64,000 nucleotides of DNA from Terriglobales bacterium (GCA_035561515.1 DATMXP010000027.1:245022-309021); one strand, 5' to 3'; shown: positions 1 to 8,557, counted from the stretch's first letter. Numbers and translations are program-made. Notes: a model not told the origin generated them from the letters alone.

Positions 1-619
1 GGCGCTTTGCGCTGTTGATCAGCGCCAGTGCTTTATCGAAATCGGTCGGAGCAGGGGAGTGGTCCGGCCGGTACGCAGATAGTTGCGGAGCAGCACCATC
101 CCAGTCGAACTTGCATGAACTCTGCTGCGCATCCTTCGTGATGTCGATCAACACCGGCCCGGGGCGCCCTGATTTCGCGATGTAGAACGCCTCCCGAATC
201 GTCCGGGCAATTTCCTGCGGGTGCGTAACCAGGTAATTGTGTTTCGTGATCGGAAGTGTGACACCCGTGATGTCAGTTTCCTGGAACGCGTCTGAGCCGA
301 TCAACTTGCTGCCCACTTGTCCCGTGATGCAGACGATTGGGGAACTATCGAGCATGGCCGTCGCGATTCCGGTCACCATGTTGGTTGCGCCCGGTCCCGA
401 CGTGGCGATCGCTACACCGACTTCTCCCGAAGCGCGTGCGAAGCCGTCCGCCATATGGGTTGCTCCCTGTTCATGACGTACCAGCACGTGGTGGATGTCG
501 TACTTGGTTAATGCGTCGTAGGTGGGCAAAATCGCTCCACCTGGATATCCGAACACATGCTTCACGCCTTCGCGCTGCAGGCATTCCCAAACAATCTCTG
601 CTCCGGTCTTGGTGACCAT
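1..619 (-). CDS. ilvB: Acetolactate synthase large subunit, partial (C-terminus outside window)
   Basis: Catalyses condensation of pyruvate to 2-acetolactate (or with 2-oxobutyrate) using thiamine diphosphate, the first shared step of valine, leucine and isoleucine synthesis in the cytoplasm. About 206 N-terminal residues are visible and form the TPP-binding Pyr domain: [15 protein letters not shown] near residue 25, the [12 protein letters not shown] segment holding the conserved catalytic Glu near residue 50, then SGPGATN and [12 protein letters not shown]. The ATG at 619 is preferred because an AGAGG ribosome site lies 9 nt upstream; an in-frame ATG at 628 abuts that site. It follows ilvD after 43 bp in the same direction and is probably cotranscribed, so the attenuator upstream of ilvD should control it. 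The gene runs off the left edge; ilvN would be expected beyond it. Confidence 0.95.
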   Translation of the reverse strand, partial: MVTKTGAEIVWECLQREGVKHVFGYPGGAILPTYDALTKYDIHHVLVRHEQGATHMADGFARASGEVGVAIATSGPGATNMVTGIATAMLDSSPIVCITGQVGSKLIGSDAFQETDITGVTLPITKHNYLVTHPQEIARTIREAFYIAKSGRPGPVLIDITKDAQQSSCKFDWDGAAPQLSAYRPDHSPAPTDFDKALALINSAKR

Positions 620-662
620 TGTTTCCATCCTCTTTTCGTGCCGGCAGGCACGACCCTTTTCT

Positions 663-2396
663 TTAACGGACACAGCGTCCGGCTTCGACTTCCAATTCCT
701 GTTTTGCGGTGCGCGGCACAAACGCCGTGGTTACCGCGCCCTGCGCAGCCGAGGCGACTCCCTTTGCGTACTTGGCCATCACGCCCGTCGGATACTTCGA
801 CGCGGGTGCGTGCCATGTCGCCAGTCTTGATCGCAACTGGTTTTCCGTGAGTTCGACGCTCAGTATGCGCGAGTTCACATCTATCTCCACAACATCACCG
901 TCGCGCACCGCTGCGATCGGTCCGCCATTGGCGGCTTCGGGAGCCACGTGTCCCACCATGAATCCGTGCGTCGCGCCGGAAAAGCGCCCATCGGTGATGA
1001 GGGCCACGTCATCTCCCAGACCTGCACCGTTAATTGCTGCCGTTACCGCCAGCATTTCGCGCATACCGGGCCCGCCTCGTGGACCTTCATATCGAATCAC
1101 CACCACGTCACCGGCCTTGATACCCCCTGACTGCACGGCGGCGAAAGCTTCTTCTTCGCAGTCGAACACTCGCGCCGGCCCCCGATGGTGGCGAATGTTG
1201 TGCCCCGCCAGTTTCAGCACGCATCCTTCAGGAGCCAAATTGCCCTTAAGGATTGCGAACCCCCCGTGCGGCTTCAGCGCCTGCTGCATGGGCAGCACTA
1301 CCTGTTGCCCCGCGCGTTCGCTGCCAGAATCCGCTTCATCGCCGATGGTTCTCGTCGACACCGTCACGCAGCCTGCATTCAGACGTCCGGCAGACTTCAG
1401 CCGTTGCGCAAGCAAACGGTTTCCACCCGCGTGGAACATATCGACCGCGGTGTACTGCCCGCCTGGTTTCAGATCGCAGATCAGGGGTGTTGTCGCGGCG
1501 ATTCGGTCGAACTCGTCGATTTGAAGGTCCAGTCCGAGTTCATGCGCAATCGCCAAAAGATGCAGGACCGCATTCGTCGATCCGCCGCTCGCGGCAACCG
1601 CTGTGATTGCGTTCTCAATGGCCGCGCGCGTCATGATCTGCGAAGGACGGACATCGCGACGAACCAGCTCCATTACGAGCTCTCCGGCACGGATTGCTTC
1701 ATTCGCTTTCGCATTCTCCACGGCCGGTACGCTCGCTGTTCCCATCGGCGAGATTCCAAGGAACTCACCAACCATGGCCATGGTGTTCGCCGTGTACTGA
1801 CCGCCACAGGCACCGGCTCCCGGGCAGGCGTGGTTTTCGAGATCACAAAGGTCGGTATCGCTGAGCTTGCCTCGCGCGTGTGCGCCAACGGCTTCAAAAA
1901 CATCCTGGATGGTGACGTCGTGATTCTTGAATCGCCCAGGCGCGATCGAACCGCCGTAGATCATGAGCCCCGGGATATCCAGCCTCGCGAGCGCCATGAT
2001 CGTTCCCGGAATTGTCTTATCGCATCCGGACAGCGCCACCATGCCGTCGAACAAGTTCCCGCGTGCGACCAACTCAATCGAGTCGGCGATCACTTCCCGC
2101 GAGATCAGCGAAGCCTTCATGCCCTCACTGCCCATCGTGATGCCGTCCGAGATCGACACCGTGTTGAACTCCATCGGTGTGCCGCCCGCGCGCCGGATGC
2201 CCTCTTTTACAGCGGCCGCAAGTTCACGCAGGTGATAGTTGCAGGGTCCAATCTCGATCCAAGTATTGGCCACGCCGATGATCGGCTTTCTAAGATCCTC
2301 GTCGGAAAAGCCGGCCGCTTTCAGCATTGCGCGAGCTGGCGCGCGATGCGCTCCTTCAGTTATTGCCGTGCTGTATCTTTTTCCTGGCTGAGACAT
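663..2396 (-). CDS. ilvD: Dihydroxy-acid dehydratase
   Basis: Dehydrates 2,3-dihydroxy-isovalerate and 2,3-dihydroxy-3-methylvalerate to the 2-keto acids, the third step of branched-chain amino acid synthesis. The 577-residue protein has the full IlvD/Edd family length. Both family signatures are visible: [13 protein letters not shown] near residue 118 and [14 protein letters not shown] near residue 475. Cys in [13 protein letters not shown] and the first signature fit the Fe-S cluster ligands. An upstream in-frame ATG at 2423 would put translation inside the attenuator hairpin; the ATG at 2396 has AAGGA six bases upstream and begins [11 protein letters not shown], so it is chosen. First structural gene after the leader peptide and terminator at 2416-2567. 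Confidence 0.97.
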   Translation of the reverse strand: MSQPGKRYSTAITEGAHRAPARAMLKAAGFSDEDLRKPIIGVANTWIEIGPCNYHLRELAAAVKEGIRRAGGTPMEFNTVSISDGITMGSEGMKASLISREVIADSIELVARGNLFDGMVALSGCDKTIPGTIMALARLDIPGLMIYGGSIAPGRFKNHDVTIQDVFEAVGAHARGKLSDTDLCDLENHACPGAGACGGQYTANTMAMVGEFLGISPMGTASVPAVENAKANEAIRAGELVMELVRRDVRPSQIMTRAAIENAITAVAASGGSTNAVLHLLAIAHELGLDLQIDEFDRIAATTPLICDLKPGGQYTAVDMFHAGGNRLLAQRLKSAGRLNAGCVTVSTRTIGDEADSGSERAGQQVVLPMQQALKPHGGFAILKGNLAPEGCVLKLAGHNIRHHRGPARVFDCEEEAFAAVQSGGIKAGDVVVIRYEGPRGGPGMREMLAVTAAINGAGLGDDVALITDGRFSGATHGFMVGHVAPEAANGGPIAAVRDGDVVEIDVNSRILSVELTENQLRSRLATWHAPASKYPTGVMAKYAKGVASAAQGAVTTAFVPRTAKQELEVEAGRCVR

Positions 2397-2415
2397 GACG
2401 TCCTTAAACGCGAAA

Positions 2416-2444
2416 GCCACCATCCGGGTCTGGCGGATGGTGGC
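2416..2444 (-). terminator. Attenuator terminator of the ilv leader
   Basis: On the minus strand an 11-bp perfect stem (GCCACCATCCG with CGGATGGTGGC, 7-nt loop) is followed by TTTCGCGTTT. It sits between the leader peptide stop and the ilvD start. Its 5' arm (2432-2439, CATCCGCC) is complementary to GGCGGATG at 2470-2477, so an alternative antiterminator can form. The run of T is interrupted, so termination strength is uncertain. Confidence 0.8.
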
Positions 2445-2468
2445 TTTGAATCTTGATTTCGCTTTACC

Positions 2469-2567
2469 TCATCCGCCGATTTGGGTTCGTGTCCCTACAA
2501 TGGACACTCCTACAGCGACCCGTACCAGCCGGATGATGATCGACACCGAATTGCGTTGATCGGTCAT
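2469..2567 (-). CDS. ilv operon leader peptide (32 aa)
   Basis: A 32-codon reading frame beginning ATG ACC GAT and ending at TGA just before the attenuator hairpin. It contains three consecutive ATC (Ile) codons, then CTG and GTA, with Val or Ile at many of the remaining codons, about half of the peptide from residue 8 to 24. This composition is the hallmark of branched-chain attenuator leader peptides (ilvB, ilvGMEDA in enterobacteria); that comparison is established knowledge, the assignment here is inference from sequence. The Ile triplet overlaps CATCCG (2530-2535), which can pair with CGGATG (2470-2475); ribosome stalling there would release that segment to form the antiterminator. No strong ribosome site is visible. 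A further hairpin, GTGTCC with GGACAC (2489-2507), could act as a pause structure. Confidence 0.8.
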   Translation of the reverse strand: MTDQRNSVSIIIRLVRVAVGVSIVGTRTQIGG

Positions 2568-2583
2568 TGGTAGCGTGAACTGA

Positions 2584-2612
2584 AGGTAAGCCAGCCGCTA
2601 AACAGGCGTCAA
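2584..2612 (-). promoter_or_regulatory. Probable sigma-70 type promoter of the ilv operon
   Basis: TTGACG (2607-2612) and TACCTT (2584-2589) are separated by 18 bp and lie about 17 bp upstream of the leader ATG. The -35 box is good, the -10 is weak. The -35 overlaps a perfect dyad (2611-2631). Confidence 0.5.
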
Positions 2613-2656
2613 GCAAATATTTGTTTTGCTTATATAACCGAAAGTAATAGTCGGTT
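2611..2656. promoter_or_regulatory. Two dyads in the ilv-lut divergent intergenic region (candidate operators)
   Basis: AAGCAAA-N7-TTTGCTT at 2611-2631 and AACCGA-N9-TCGGTT at 2636-2656. Both are perfect inverted repeats between two divergent operons, and the first touches the ilv -35 box. Operator function is inferred from placement only; no regulator gene is adjacent. Confidence 0.4.
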
Positions 2657-2757
2657 GTTACTTATACATCCCAATCACGTACGCAACTGGCCTGCTGCCG
2701 TTACCGTGTGTGCGCACGCCCTTGCGGACTCGCCCTCCTGCCGCTATAACCGAAGCG

Positions 2758-3465
2758 ATGCTGCCCCGAGTCGCGCTGTTTATCCCCTGTTTCGTGGACC
2801 AGGTCTGCCCCCAGGTCGGCGTGGATATGGCCCGCGTGCTACGCCGAATCGGGTGCGAAATCTGGTTCCCTGAGGACCAGACCTGTTGTGGGCAGCCAGC
2901 TTTCAACACCGGTTACTGGCAGGATGCGCGCCAACTCGCAGCTCGGTTCCTGAAAGTATTCGATAAGGCAGAGGTTGTGGTTGGACCTTCCGGCTCCTGT
3001 GTCGCGATGGTCCGCAAGTTCTACCCCGAGCTTCTGCACTCGACCTTCGGGCTGGAGAAGTTCTTCGAATTCTCAGAGTTCCTCCTCAAATACAACATGG
3101 AAGATGTGGGTGCCAGCTTCCCGCACAAAGTAACGGTTCACGATTCTTGCCACGCCAACCGGGAACTCGGCATTCGCCAGGGTCCACGGAAACTCCTCAA
3201 GAATGTCCGTGGCCTGGAACTGATCGAGATGCGCGATTCCGATGAGTGCTGCGGGTTCGGGGGAACATTCTCGGTGAAGTTTGGAGCGATCTCCGCTGCA
3301 ATGGGCGACGTGAAGACCGGCAACGCCGAGCAGACCCAGGCGGACTTTGTCACCGCTGTTGATCCCAGTTGCCTCATGCACATCGACGGCATCCTGCGGA
3401 AGAAGCGCTCGCCGATGAAGACGATCCACCTCGCGTCGATTCTCGCCAGTGAGGCCGCGCAATGA
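2758..3465 (+). CDS. lutA: Lactate utilization protein A, Fe-S subunit
   Basis: A 235-residue LutA/YkgE/GlpC-type protein of the LutABC complex, which oxidises L-lactate to pyruvate in the cytoplasm. Two cysteine-rich (CCG) domains are seen: CFVDQVCPQVG near residue 10 with CCGQPAFNTGY near 40, and CHANRELG near 130 with ECCGFGG near 160. Upstream in-frame codons exist back to 2710, but the ATG at 2758 places the first CCG domain at the usual N-terminus. Its stop overlaps the lutB start by 4 bp (ATGA), implying translational coupling. No lactate permease or LutR-type regulator is present nearby. Confidence 0.92.
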   Translation: MLPRVALFIPCFVDQVCPQVGVDMARVLRRIGCEIWFPEDQTCCGQPAFNTGYWQDARQLAARFLKVFDKAEVVVGPSGSCVAMVRKFYPELLHSTFGLEKFFEFSEFLLKYNMEDVGASFPHKVTVHDSCHANRELGIRQGPRKLLKNVRGLELIEMRDSDECCGFGGTFSVKFGAISAAMGDVKTGNAEQTQADFVTAVDPSCLMHIDGILRKKRSPMKTIHLASILASEAAQ

Positions 3466-4844
3466 ACCCAGCCCGGGAGTTTCTCCTCAATGCAGCAGCC
3501 AAATCTGTCGATCTCGCGCATCGCAAGATCATCCGCAAGAACATGGACCATTACGAGGTCCGCCTCGCGGAGGGCGTTGCACGTTTCGCCGACTGGGAAG
3601 GCGCTCGCGACGTTTGCTCCGCAATCAAGGACGACGCCATCGAACATCTTGGCGACTACCTGAAGCAATTCGAAGCGAAGGTGAAGGCGCGGGGTGGAGT
3701 CGTTTTCTGGGCAGAGACCGCCGAAGAGGCTCGTGACTATGTCGCTAACCTTGCGCGCGACCGCGGCGTAAAGCGAGTGGTTAAGTCGAAGTCGATGGTC
3801 ACCGAGGAAATCCACCTCACCTCTGCGCTCGAGCGTGCCGGATGCGAGGTGCTTGAAACCGACCTCGGCGAATACATCGTCCAATTGCGGAACGAGCCTC
3901 CGTATCACATCGTCACGCCCGCCATGCACCTTACCCGCAAGGAGATCTACGAGACCTTCAAGGAGAAACTTCCCGGCATCACCACCGACGAACCGGTGGA
4001 ACTTGTTGCCGCCGCGCGCCGCGTCATGCGCGAGTTCTTCTTCTCGGCCGAAATGGGGATCTCAGGCGCGAATTTCCTTGTCGCCGATTCCGGTATGATT
4101 GCGCTCACCACCAACGAAGGCAACGCCCGTCTCGGCACGGCTCTACCCAGGATCCATGTTGTCGTTACCGGAATCGAGAAGGTTGTTCCAAAGCTCAGTG
4201 ACCTCGGAATTCTCTGGCCAACGCTCGCCGGAGCCGCCACCGGACAATCTCTCAGCGCGTACAACACTCTCATCGGCGGACCACGCCGCCAAAACGAGGT
4301 CGATGGCCCTGAAGAATTCCACGTCGTCCTGCTCGACAACGGACGCACCGCCCTGCTCGCCGAATCTGAACAGCGCGAAGCCCTGAAGTGTATTCGCTGC
4401 GGAGCCTGCCTGAATAATTGCCCGGTGTATCGCCAGATCGGCGGCCACGCCTACGGGACAACATATCAAGGCCCCATCGGTAGCGTGCTCACGCCGCACT
4501 TCCGCGGACACGACTTCGATCACCTTTCGTACGCGTCGTCGCTGTGCGGAGCGTGTACCGCCGGATGCCCGGTCAAGATCGACCTGCACCATCACTTGCT
4601 TCGAAACCGGCGCAACGCAGTTCAGAACTCGCGGCCCCTGCTGGAACGGATCGCTTTTCGCCTTTTCCGGTGGACCATGCTCAGTAGCGCTCGCTATACG
4701 TGGTTTGCTGGGATCGGCAAGAAACTTGCGACCTTGTTACGTGGCACTGCCTTCGACCCGCTGCGCGAATGGAATCGTTATCGCACGCCCCCACAGATGC
4801 CAAAGAAATCATTCCGTCAGATGTGGAGGGACGGCGATGTCTGA
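3462..4844 (+). CDS. lutB: Lactate utilization protein B, ferredoxin-LUD subunit
   Basis: The 460-residue LutB subunit of the L-lactate oxidising complex. An N-terminal LUD domain (about residues 70-300) is followed by two [4Fe-4S] motifs, CIRCGACLNNCP near residue 309 and CGACTAGCPVKI near residue 361, and a C-terminal tail. Length and domain order are as in Bacillus LutB. Overlaps lutA by 4 bp and lutC by 8 bp, so the three products are probably made in fixed ratio. Confidence 0.95.
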   Translation: MNPAREFLLNAAAKSVDLAHRKIIRKNMDHYEVRLAEGVARFADWEGARDVCSAIKDDAIEHLGDYLKQFEAKVKARGGVVFWAETAEEARDYVANLARDRGVKRVVKSKSMVTEEIHLTSALERAGCEVLETDLGEYIVQLRNEPPYHIVTPAMHLTRKEIYETFKEKLPGITTDEPVELVAAARRVMREFFFSAEMGISGANFLVADSGMIALTTNEGNARLGTALPRIHVVVTGIEKVVPKLSDLGILWPTLAGAATGQSLSAYNTLIGGPRRQNEVDGPEEFHVVLLDNGRTALLAESEQREALKCIRCGACLNNCPVYRQIGGHAYGTTYQGPIGSVLTPHFRGHDFDHLSYASSLCGACTAGCPVKIDLHHHLLRNRRNAVQNSRPLLERIAFRLFRWTMLSSARYTWFAGIGKKLATLLRGTAFDPLREWNRYRTPPQMPKKSFRQMWRDGDV

Positions 4845-5478
4845 TCTGAGCAGCCGTGAGCGAATTTTAGGCCGCATCGAAAACGCCCTTAAGACCCGCC
4901 GCTCCGCGCAGCCGAGGCGCTCAACTGAAGGAATTTTCGCACCCATTCCAGATCTGCTGCGCCGCTTTGAAGACGAATGCCGTGGCAATCTGACGGAGTG
5001 TATCGTCACTCGCGATGTCGACGCCGCACTGGCTCGGGTTCTCTCCTCGGTTGAGCCCGGCGAGATCTTCGTCGAAGACACCGCCCAATTCCGTACATTG
5101 CTTGGCAGCACGGGTCCCGGCAAGACGGACCACCAAGTTCTCTGGTCCACTGAAGGCCCTCCAACGAAATCATGTCAGGCCACCATCACGCGCGCCGAGG
5201 CGCTCATTGCGCAAACCGGTTCGCTGCTGGTCTCTTCGGATTGCGGTGGCCGTGGGGCATCCGTCGTCGCGCCGGTTCACATCGTCATCGCGCATGAACG
5301 GCAGCTTGTCCGCGACGTGGAGGCCGCGCTCGAACTGGCTGCTCTCAACCGGCTAGCGGATACCAACTCTTTCCTTGGCGTCATTACCGGATGCAGTCGG
5401 ACCGGCGACATCGAGAAGCTCCTTGTCATCGGTGCGCACGGCCCCAAACGCCTCGTCGTAATTGTCGAACACAAATAG
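4837..5478 (+). CDS. lutC: Lactate utilization protein C (LUD domain)
   Basis: A 213-residue LUD-domain protein, third subunit of LutABC. The start at ATG 4837 (MSDLSSRERIL) is chosen because GGAGGG lies 9 nt upstream and because it gives the typical length; longer in-frame extensions would lie within lutB. Conserved features include the late TGCSRTGDIEK segment and GAHGPKRLVVIV at the C-terminus, typical of LutC/YkgG. A GC-rich hairpin follows 5 bp after the stop. Confidence 0.93.
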   Translation: MSDLSSRERILGRIENALKTRRSAQPRRSTEGIFAPIPDLLRRFEDECRGNLTECIVTRDVDAALARVLSSVEPGEIFVEDTAQFRTLLGSTGPGKTDHQVLWSTEGPPTKSCQATITRAEALIAQTGSLLVSSDCGGRGASVVAPVHIVIAHERQLVRDVEAALELAALNRLADTNSFLGVITGCSRTGDIEKLLVIGAHGPKRLVVIVEHK

Positions 5479-5483
5479 GAAGA

Positions 5484-5501
5484 GCACGGCCGCAGCCGTG
5501 C
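5484..5501 (+). terminator. Candidate terminator after lutC
   Basis: GCACGGC-CGCA-GCCGTGC, a 7-bp perfect GC stem with a tetraloop, lies between the convergent lutC and DUF4142 genes and is followed by a T-rich but interrupted stretch. Confidence 0.5.
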
Positions 5502-5528
5502 CCTCGTTCTATGTTGTGTTCGCACTCG

Positions 5529-6248
5529 TTACTTCGGATTGGGTGTGGTTGCGCTCGCGGTTTTCGCTTTGCTCTTGTGCTCCATTCCCGTCTTTGCGCC
5601 AGTGCTGCCGGCCACCTGCTCCGCCTGCTTGAGGTGGTCTTCCAAGGTCGGCAGAGTCTGCGTAGCGAAGTTCTTCACGTCGCTATCCTTCGCAGTGGTC
5701 GACTCTTTCTTGAACTCGGCCACGTCCTTCTTGTGGTCCATGACCATGTGCCGCATGTAGGCCTTGTCGAACTGGTCGCCCGAAAGTTTCGACAGGCGAT
5801 CCGCTTCCGCCTTGTCCTTCGCCGAAGGCTCCGTCGGAAGCGTGACGCCTTTCTGTTCCGCCAATTGCTTGAGTTGATCGTTGGCTTTGCCGTGATCGTC
5901 CACCATGCGTTGACCGAATTTCTTTACGTCATCGCTCTGGCCTTTCTGCGCAGCCAATTGTCCCAGTTGCACTTCCGTCAATCCGCCCTCGGCAGCCTTC
6001 ATTACGAATTTCTTATCAGCTGCGCTCAGGCTGCCGCTCGCGGCCCCGGCACTGCTCGAAGTTTCGCTGCTCGAAGCCGCCTTCGAGGTCGAGCCTTTGT
6101 GGGTCTTTCCGTGGGTCGCATGCTGATCAGCACCCGTCGACCCTTGGGGACTGGTTGTTTGATCTTGTGCGGCCACCCCAAACGACAACAGGCAGACCGC
6201 TGTAGACGTGATGAAAGCACCACGCAGAACTTTCTTGAAACTCTCCAT
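5529..6248 (-). CDS. Secreted DUF4142 family protein
   Basis: A 239-residue exported protein. Residues 1-29 form a signal peptide (MESFKKVLRGAFITSTAVC, ending near VAAQ). A low-complexity Thr/Ser/Gly/Ala linker follows to about residue 75, then the helical ferritin-like DUF4142 domain with VQLGQLAAQKGQSDDVKKF, VDDHGKANDQL and HMVMDHKKDVAEF motifs and conserved His residues. A Lys/Thr-rich tail ends the protein. The start at 6248 has GGAG 8 nt upstream; longer in-frame extensions lack a signal peptide at the N-terminus. Function of the family is unknown; members are often stress-linked outer-envelope proteins. Confidence 0.88.
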   Translation of the reverse strand: MESFKKVLRGAFITSTAVCLLSFGVAAQDQTTSPQGSTGADQHATHGKTHKGSTSKAASSSETSSSAGAASGSLSAADKKFVMKAAEGGLTEVQLGQLAAQKGQSDDVKKFGQRMVDDHGKANDQLKQLAEQKGVTLPTEPSAKDKAEADRLSKLSGDQFDKAYMRHMVMDHKKDVAEFKKESTTAKDSDVKNFATQTLPTLEDHLKQAEQVAGSTGAKTGMEHKSKAKTASATTPNPK

Positions 6249-6330
6249 TTGTATCTCCGTTGCTGAGGTGTAATCCGACGAAGGATGGCGCACGTATCCC
6301 GGTTTATAGCTTGAATTGAAGGGTTGGATG

Positions 6331-6349
6331 CTCGCGCTCTTTGCGCGAG
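6331..6349. repeat. Perfect inverted repeat upstream of the DUF4142 gene
   Basis: CTCGCGC-TCTTT-GCGCGAG, a 7-bp perfect palindrome about 85 bp upstream of the DUF4142 start, between two divergent genes. It could be an operator or a transcript hairpin; the sequence does not decide. Confidence 0.4.
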
Positions 6350-6448
6350 ATGTCAGTTCTGGTGGCATTCCGGCTTGGCGGAAAATGACGTTCGATGCTT
6401 GCTCATTGTCTCCGAACTTGCATCAGAGATAGTCGGAGACGGCCCTCA

Positions 6449-6829
6449 GTGATCAGATCGGTGGTGGTTCCCAGGATTGTTGCACAACACAACGAACTGG
6501 ATCGGGTACGCGCAGTATTGCTGGAGTTGGGTTTCACGGATGGCGACGGCTGGAATGATCATCGCAGTCGGGGTGTTCCTCTTATCGCCGGAGACGGGGT
6601 GCTGGAGTTTTACCACGGCCAGCCTCCCGCACCTGCTGATGTCATCGTAGAGGTGGAGGACGTCCAGCGCACGGTCGAGATCGTGCGACGCCATCGGATG
6701 AAGGTGCTCTCCGAAGTGAAGCGGACGCATTGGGGTGCGGACCTCTTCGTTTGCGACATCGGCGGATGCCACATCGCCTTTTTCTCCTGGGCAGAACAGG
6801 CTGAGGCTCCCCTTCCAAAAGCCGCCTGA
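6449..6829 (+). CDS. VOC (glyoxalase-fold) family protein
   Basis: A 126-residue single-domain vicinal-oxygen-chelate protein. The GTG at 6449 is chosen as start because the product then aligns end to end with the N-terminal domain of the lumazine synthase fusion at 34319: MIRSVVVPR with MIKSIHKLL, LLELGFTDGDGWNDHRSRGV with FDALGLMHGESWNGRRSKGV, THWGADLFVCDI with LDWGATMFTLEM. Longer in-frame extensions to 6395 add an Arg-rich stretch without family support. Substrate unknown; the typical metal ligands of glyoxalase I are not obvious. Confidence 0.75.
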   Translation: MIRSVVVPRIVAQHNELDRVRAVLLELGFTDGDGWNDHRSRGVPLIAGDGVLEFYHGQPPAPADVIVEVEDVQRTVEIVRRHRMKVLSEVKRTHWGADLFVCDIGGCHIAFFSWAEQAEAPLPKAA

Positions 6830-6842
6830 GTACACTGAATAG

Positions 6843-7796
6843 GTGAGCTTTCCGCCAATATTGAAGGACGCCATCGAACGGGAACTCGCTCCCTTGGAGC
6901 TGGCTAAAGTCGCCCGTGCGGCAAGTCATCTTACCTCGGGCTATAAATTCGGCACCGCTACTCTGAATACCCCTGAAGAGCGGTTGGCATATTTGGCCAC
7001 TCGGCTTCCAGCAACGTTTGCCGCCGACCTGCATGTGTTCCACGAGATTGCGCGCATCACGCCTGAGTGGAATCCCACGAGCATACTCGACCTGGGGGCC
7101 GGTCCTGGCACTGCGACTTGGGCCGCTTGCGAGATCTGGCCCGCGATCCGCCACGCCACTCTCGTCGAGAGCAATGCACCCATGATCGATACCGGGAAGC
7201 GTCTGGCCTCCGAACACTCGGTTCTTCAGGAGGCCACCTGGGTTCACACCAACATGGAGCGCGCATCGTATCCACCGGTTGAGCTTGTTGTGCTGTCTTA
7301 CTCACTGGGCGAAATGCCGGATCCCATTTTGGTCGTGCAGAATGCGCTCGCGGCGGCGAAGGGCCTTCTCGTGATTATCGAGCCCGGTACTCCCCGCCAC
7401 TTTCAAACGCTCGCCCGTATTCGACGGGAACTCATCGCAGCCGGCGCTCATCTCGTCGCGCCATGTCCACACCAGGATGAGTGCCCTATGTGGGAGGCAG
7501 ACGACTGGTGCCACTTCGCTGCTCGCCTTGAACGCTCCGCCTTGCACCGTCGCCTGAAGGGCGGAGACCTCGGCTACGAAGACGAGAAGTTCTCTTATCT
7601 TGTGTTCGGTAAGAGCCCGGTTCCCCGTGCAGCATCACGCATCGTTCGTCATCCCGAAACCCGCAGCGGATTCATCCGGCTGCAACTGTGTACGCCTTCG
7701 GGTTTACAGCAACAGACCGTCACGCGATCGCAGAAGTCAGCCTTTCGCGCGGCGCGCCGCAGCAAGTGGGGCGACGCGTGGAATCAGTTCGAATAG
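6843..7796 (+). CDS. Rsm22/METTL17-type SAM methyltransferase-like protein
   Basis: A 317-residue member of the Rsm22 family (small ribosomal subunit assembly; mitochondrial homologue METTL17). A Rossmann SAM-binding motif SILDLGAGPGTATWA begins near residue 81. A cysteine group near residues 207-222 (CPHQDECPM then DWCHF) matches the family's Fe-S binding segment, followed by LHRRLKGGDLGYEDEKFSYL, a family signature. Starts at GTG with no upstream ATG. The last 13 bp overlap the convergent methyltransferase gene. Role in rRNA modification or ribosome assembly is by family inference. Confidence 0.85.
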   Translation: MSFPPILKDAIERELAPLELAKVARAASHLTSGYKFGTATLNTPEERLAYLATRLPATFAADLHVFHEIARITPEWNPTSILDLGAGPGTATWAACEIWPAIRHATLVESNAPMIDTGKRLASEHSVLQEATWVHTNMERASYPPVELVVLSYSLGEMPDPILVVQNALAAAKGLLVIIEPGTPRHFQTLARIRRELIAAGAHLVAPCPHQDECPMWEADDWCHFAARLERSALHRRLKGGDLGYEDEKFSYLVFGKSPVPRAASRIVRHPETRSGFIRLQLCTPSGLQQQTVTRSQKSAFRAARRSKWGDAWNQFE

Positions 7797-8491
7797 ATCG
7801 CGTACTGGTGCGTTGCCGACATTTTGCGAAGGAAGCCTGCGTCGGCGAGCACATTCTCGGAAATTGGATTGTGGTAGATCACGCGCACGCTGCGCGGGCT
7901 TTGCTGTAACGACAGCCTTAAATTCTCGACAACCTCGACCAGCGCTGCGGCGGGAAGCGGATTGAATAGATACAAGACCAGCGGCTCGGCGGGGAATTGA
8001 AACTCGCGTGCGTCGGCACAAATCGATTCCATGCGATGGCTGTGCGCGGATTTTCTGATGTTCTCTTTCGCCACCTGATCCAGTTCCGAAAACAGCTCCA
8101 CGCCGACAATCTTTCGAAACGGATACTCAGCCGCCATCAGCAGCGTGCGGCCTTTTCCCGACCCAAGATCCACGAACACGTACTCCGAAACATCGACCTT
8201 CAACGCACCTAACATCTCGTGGAACAGGCTGGGTTCCGTTGGTTGATACGGTGCACCGGATATCGCGGCGAGCAGTCGTGTCCGTTGACTCACGCCTCCG
8301 GACGTCGTGTTCGATTCGTGCTCCCAGTCATACTCCGCATCGCCAAAGAGGGAACGCCGCCTCTCGGGCGTAGACTCTTTCACAAACTCCCAAACGTCCG
8401 CGCCGATCTCTCTCGCCGATCCGAGAATGCCTTGTCGGCTGCGGGTGTCGCGCCAGCGCTTCCGGAGTACATCGATCAGGGAAGTCCCCAT
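7784..8491 (-). CDS. Class I SAM-dependent methyltransferase
   Basis: A 235-residue protein with a central Rossmann methyltransferase fold: VFVDLGSGKGRTLLMAAEY (motif I, about residues 105-123) followed by GVELFSELDQVAKEN with the acidic ribose-binding Glu, CADAREF (motif II) and LYLFNPLPA (motif IV). The N-terminal 90 residues are helical and charged. The substrate cannot be told from sequence. The 3' end overlaps the Rsm22 gene by 13 bp on the opposite strand. Confidence 0.8.
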   Translation of the reverse strand: MGTSLIDVLRKRWRDTRSRQGILGSAREIGADVWEFVKESTPERRRSLFGDAEYDWEHESNTTSGGVSQRTRLLAAISGAPYQPTEPSLFHEMLGALKVDVSEYVFVDLGSGKGRTLLMAAEYPFRKIVGVELFSELDQVAKENIRKSAHSHRMESICADAREFQFPAEPLVLYLFNPLPAAALVEVVENLRLSLQQSPRSVRVIYHNPISENVLADAGFLRKMSATHQYAIYSN

Positions 8492-8557
8492 ACGGGAGTA
8501 AGTCTACCGAAACGTACTGCTTGATTTGGTGACGAATTGCACTGACAGAAGAAGAGC

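Noticed and set aside
1185..2456. 423-residue plus-strand reading frame opposite ilvD
   Set aside because: Composition is Arg/His-rich with no domain, and the opposite strand encodes a full-length enzyme with all signatures.
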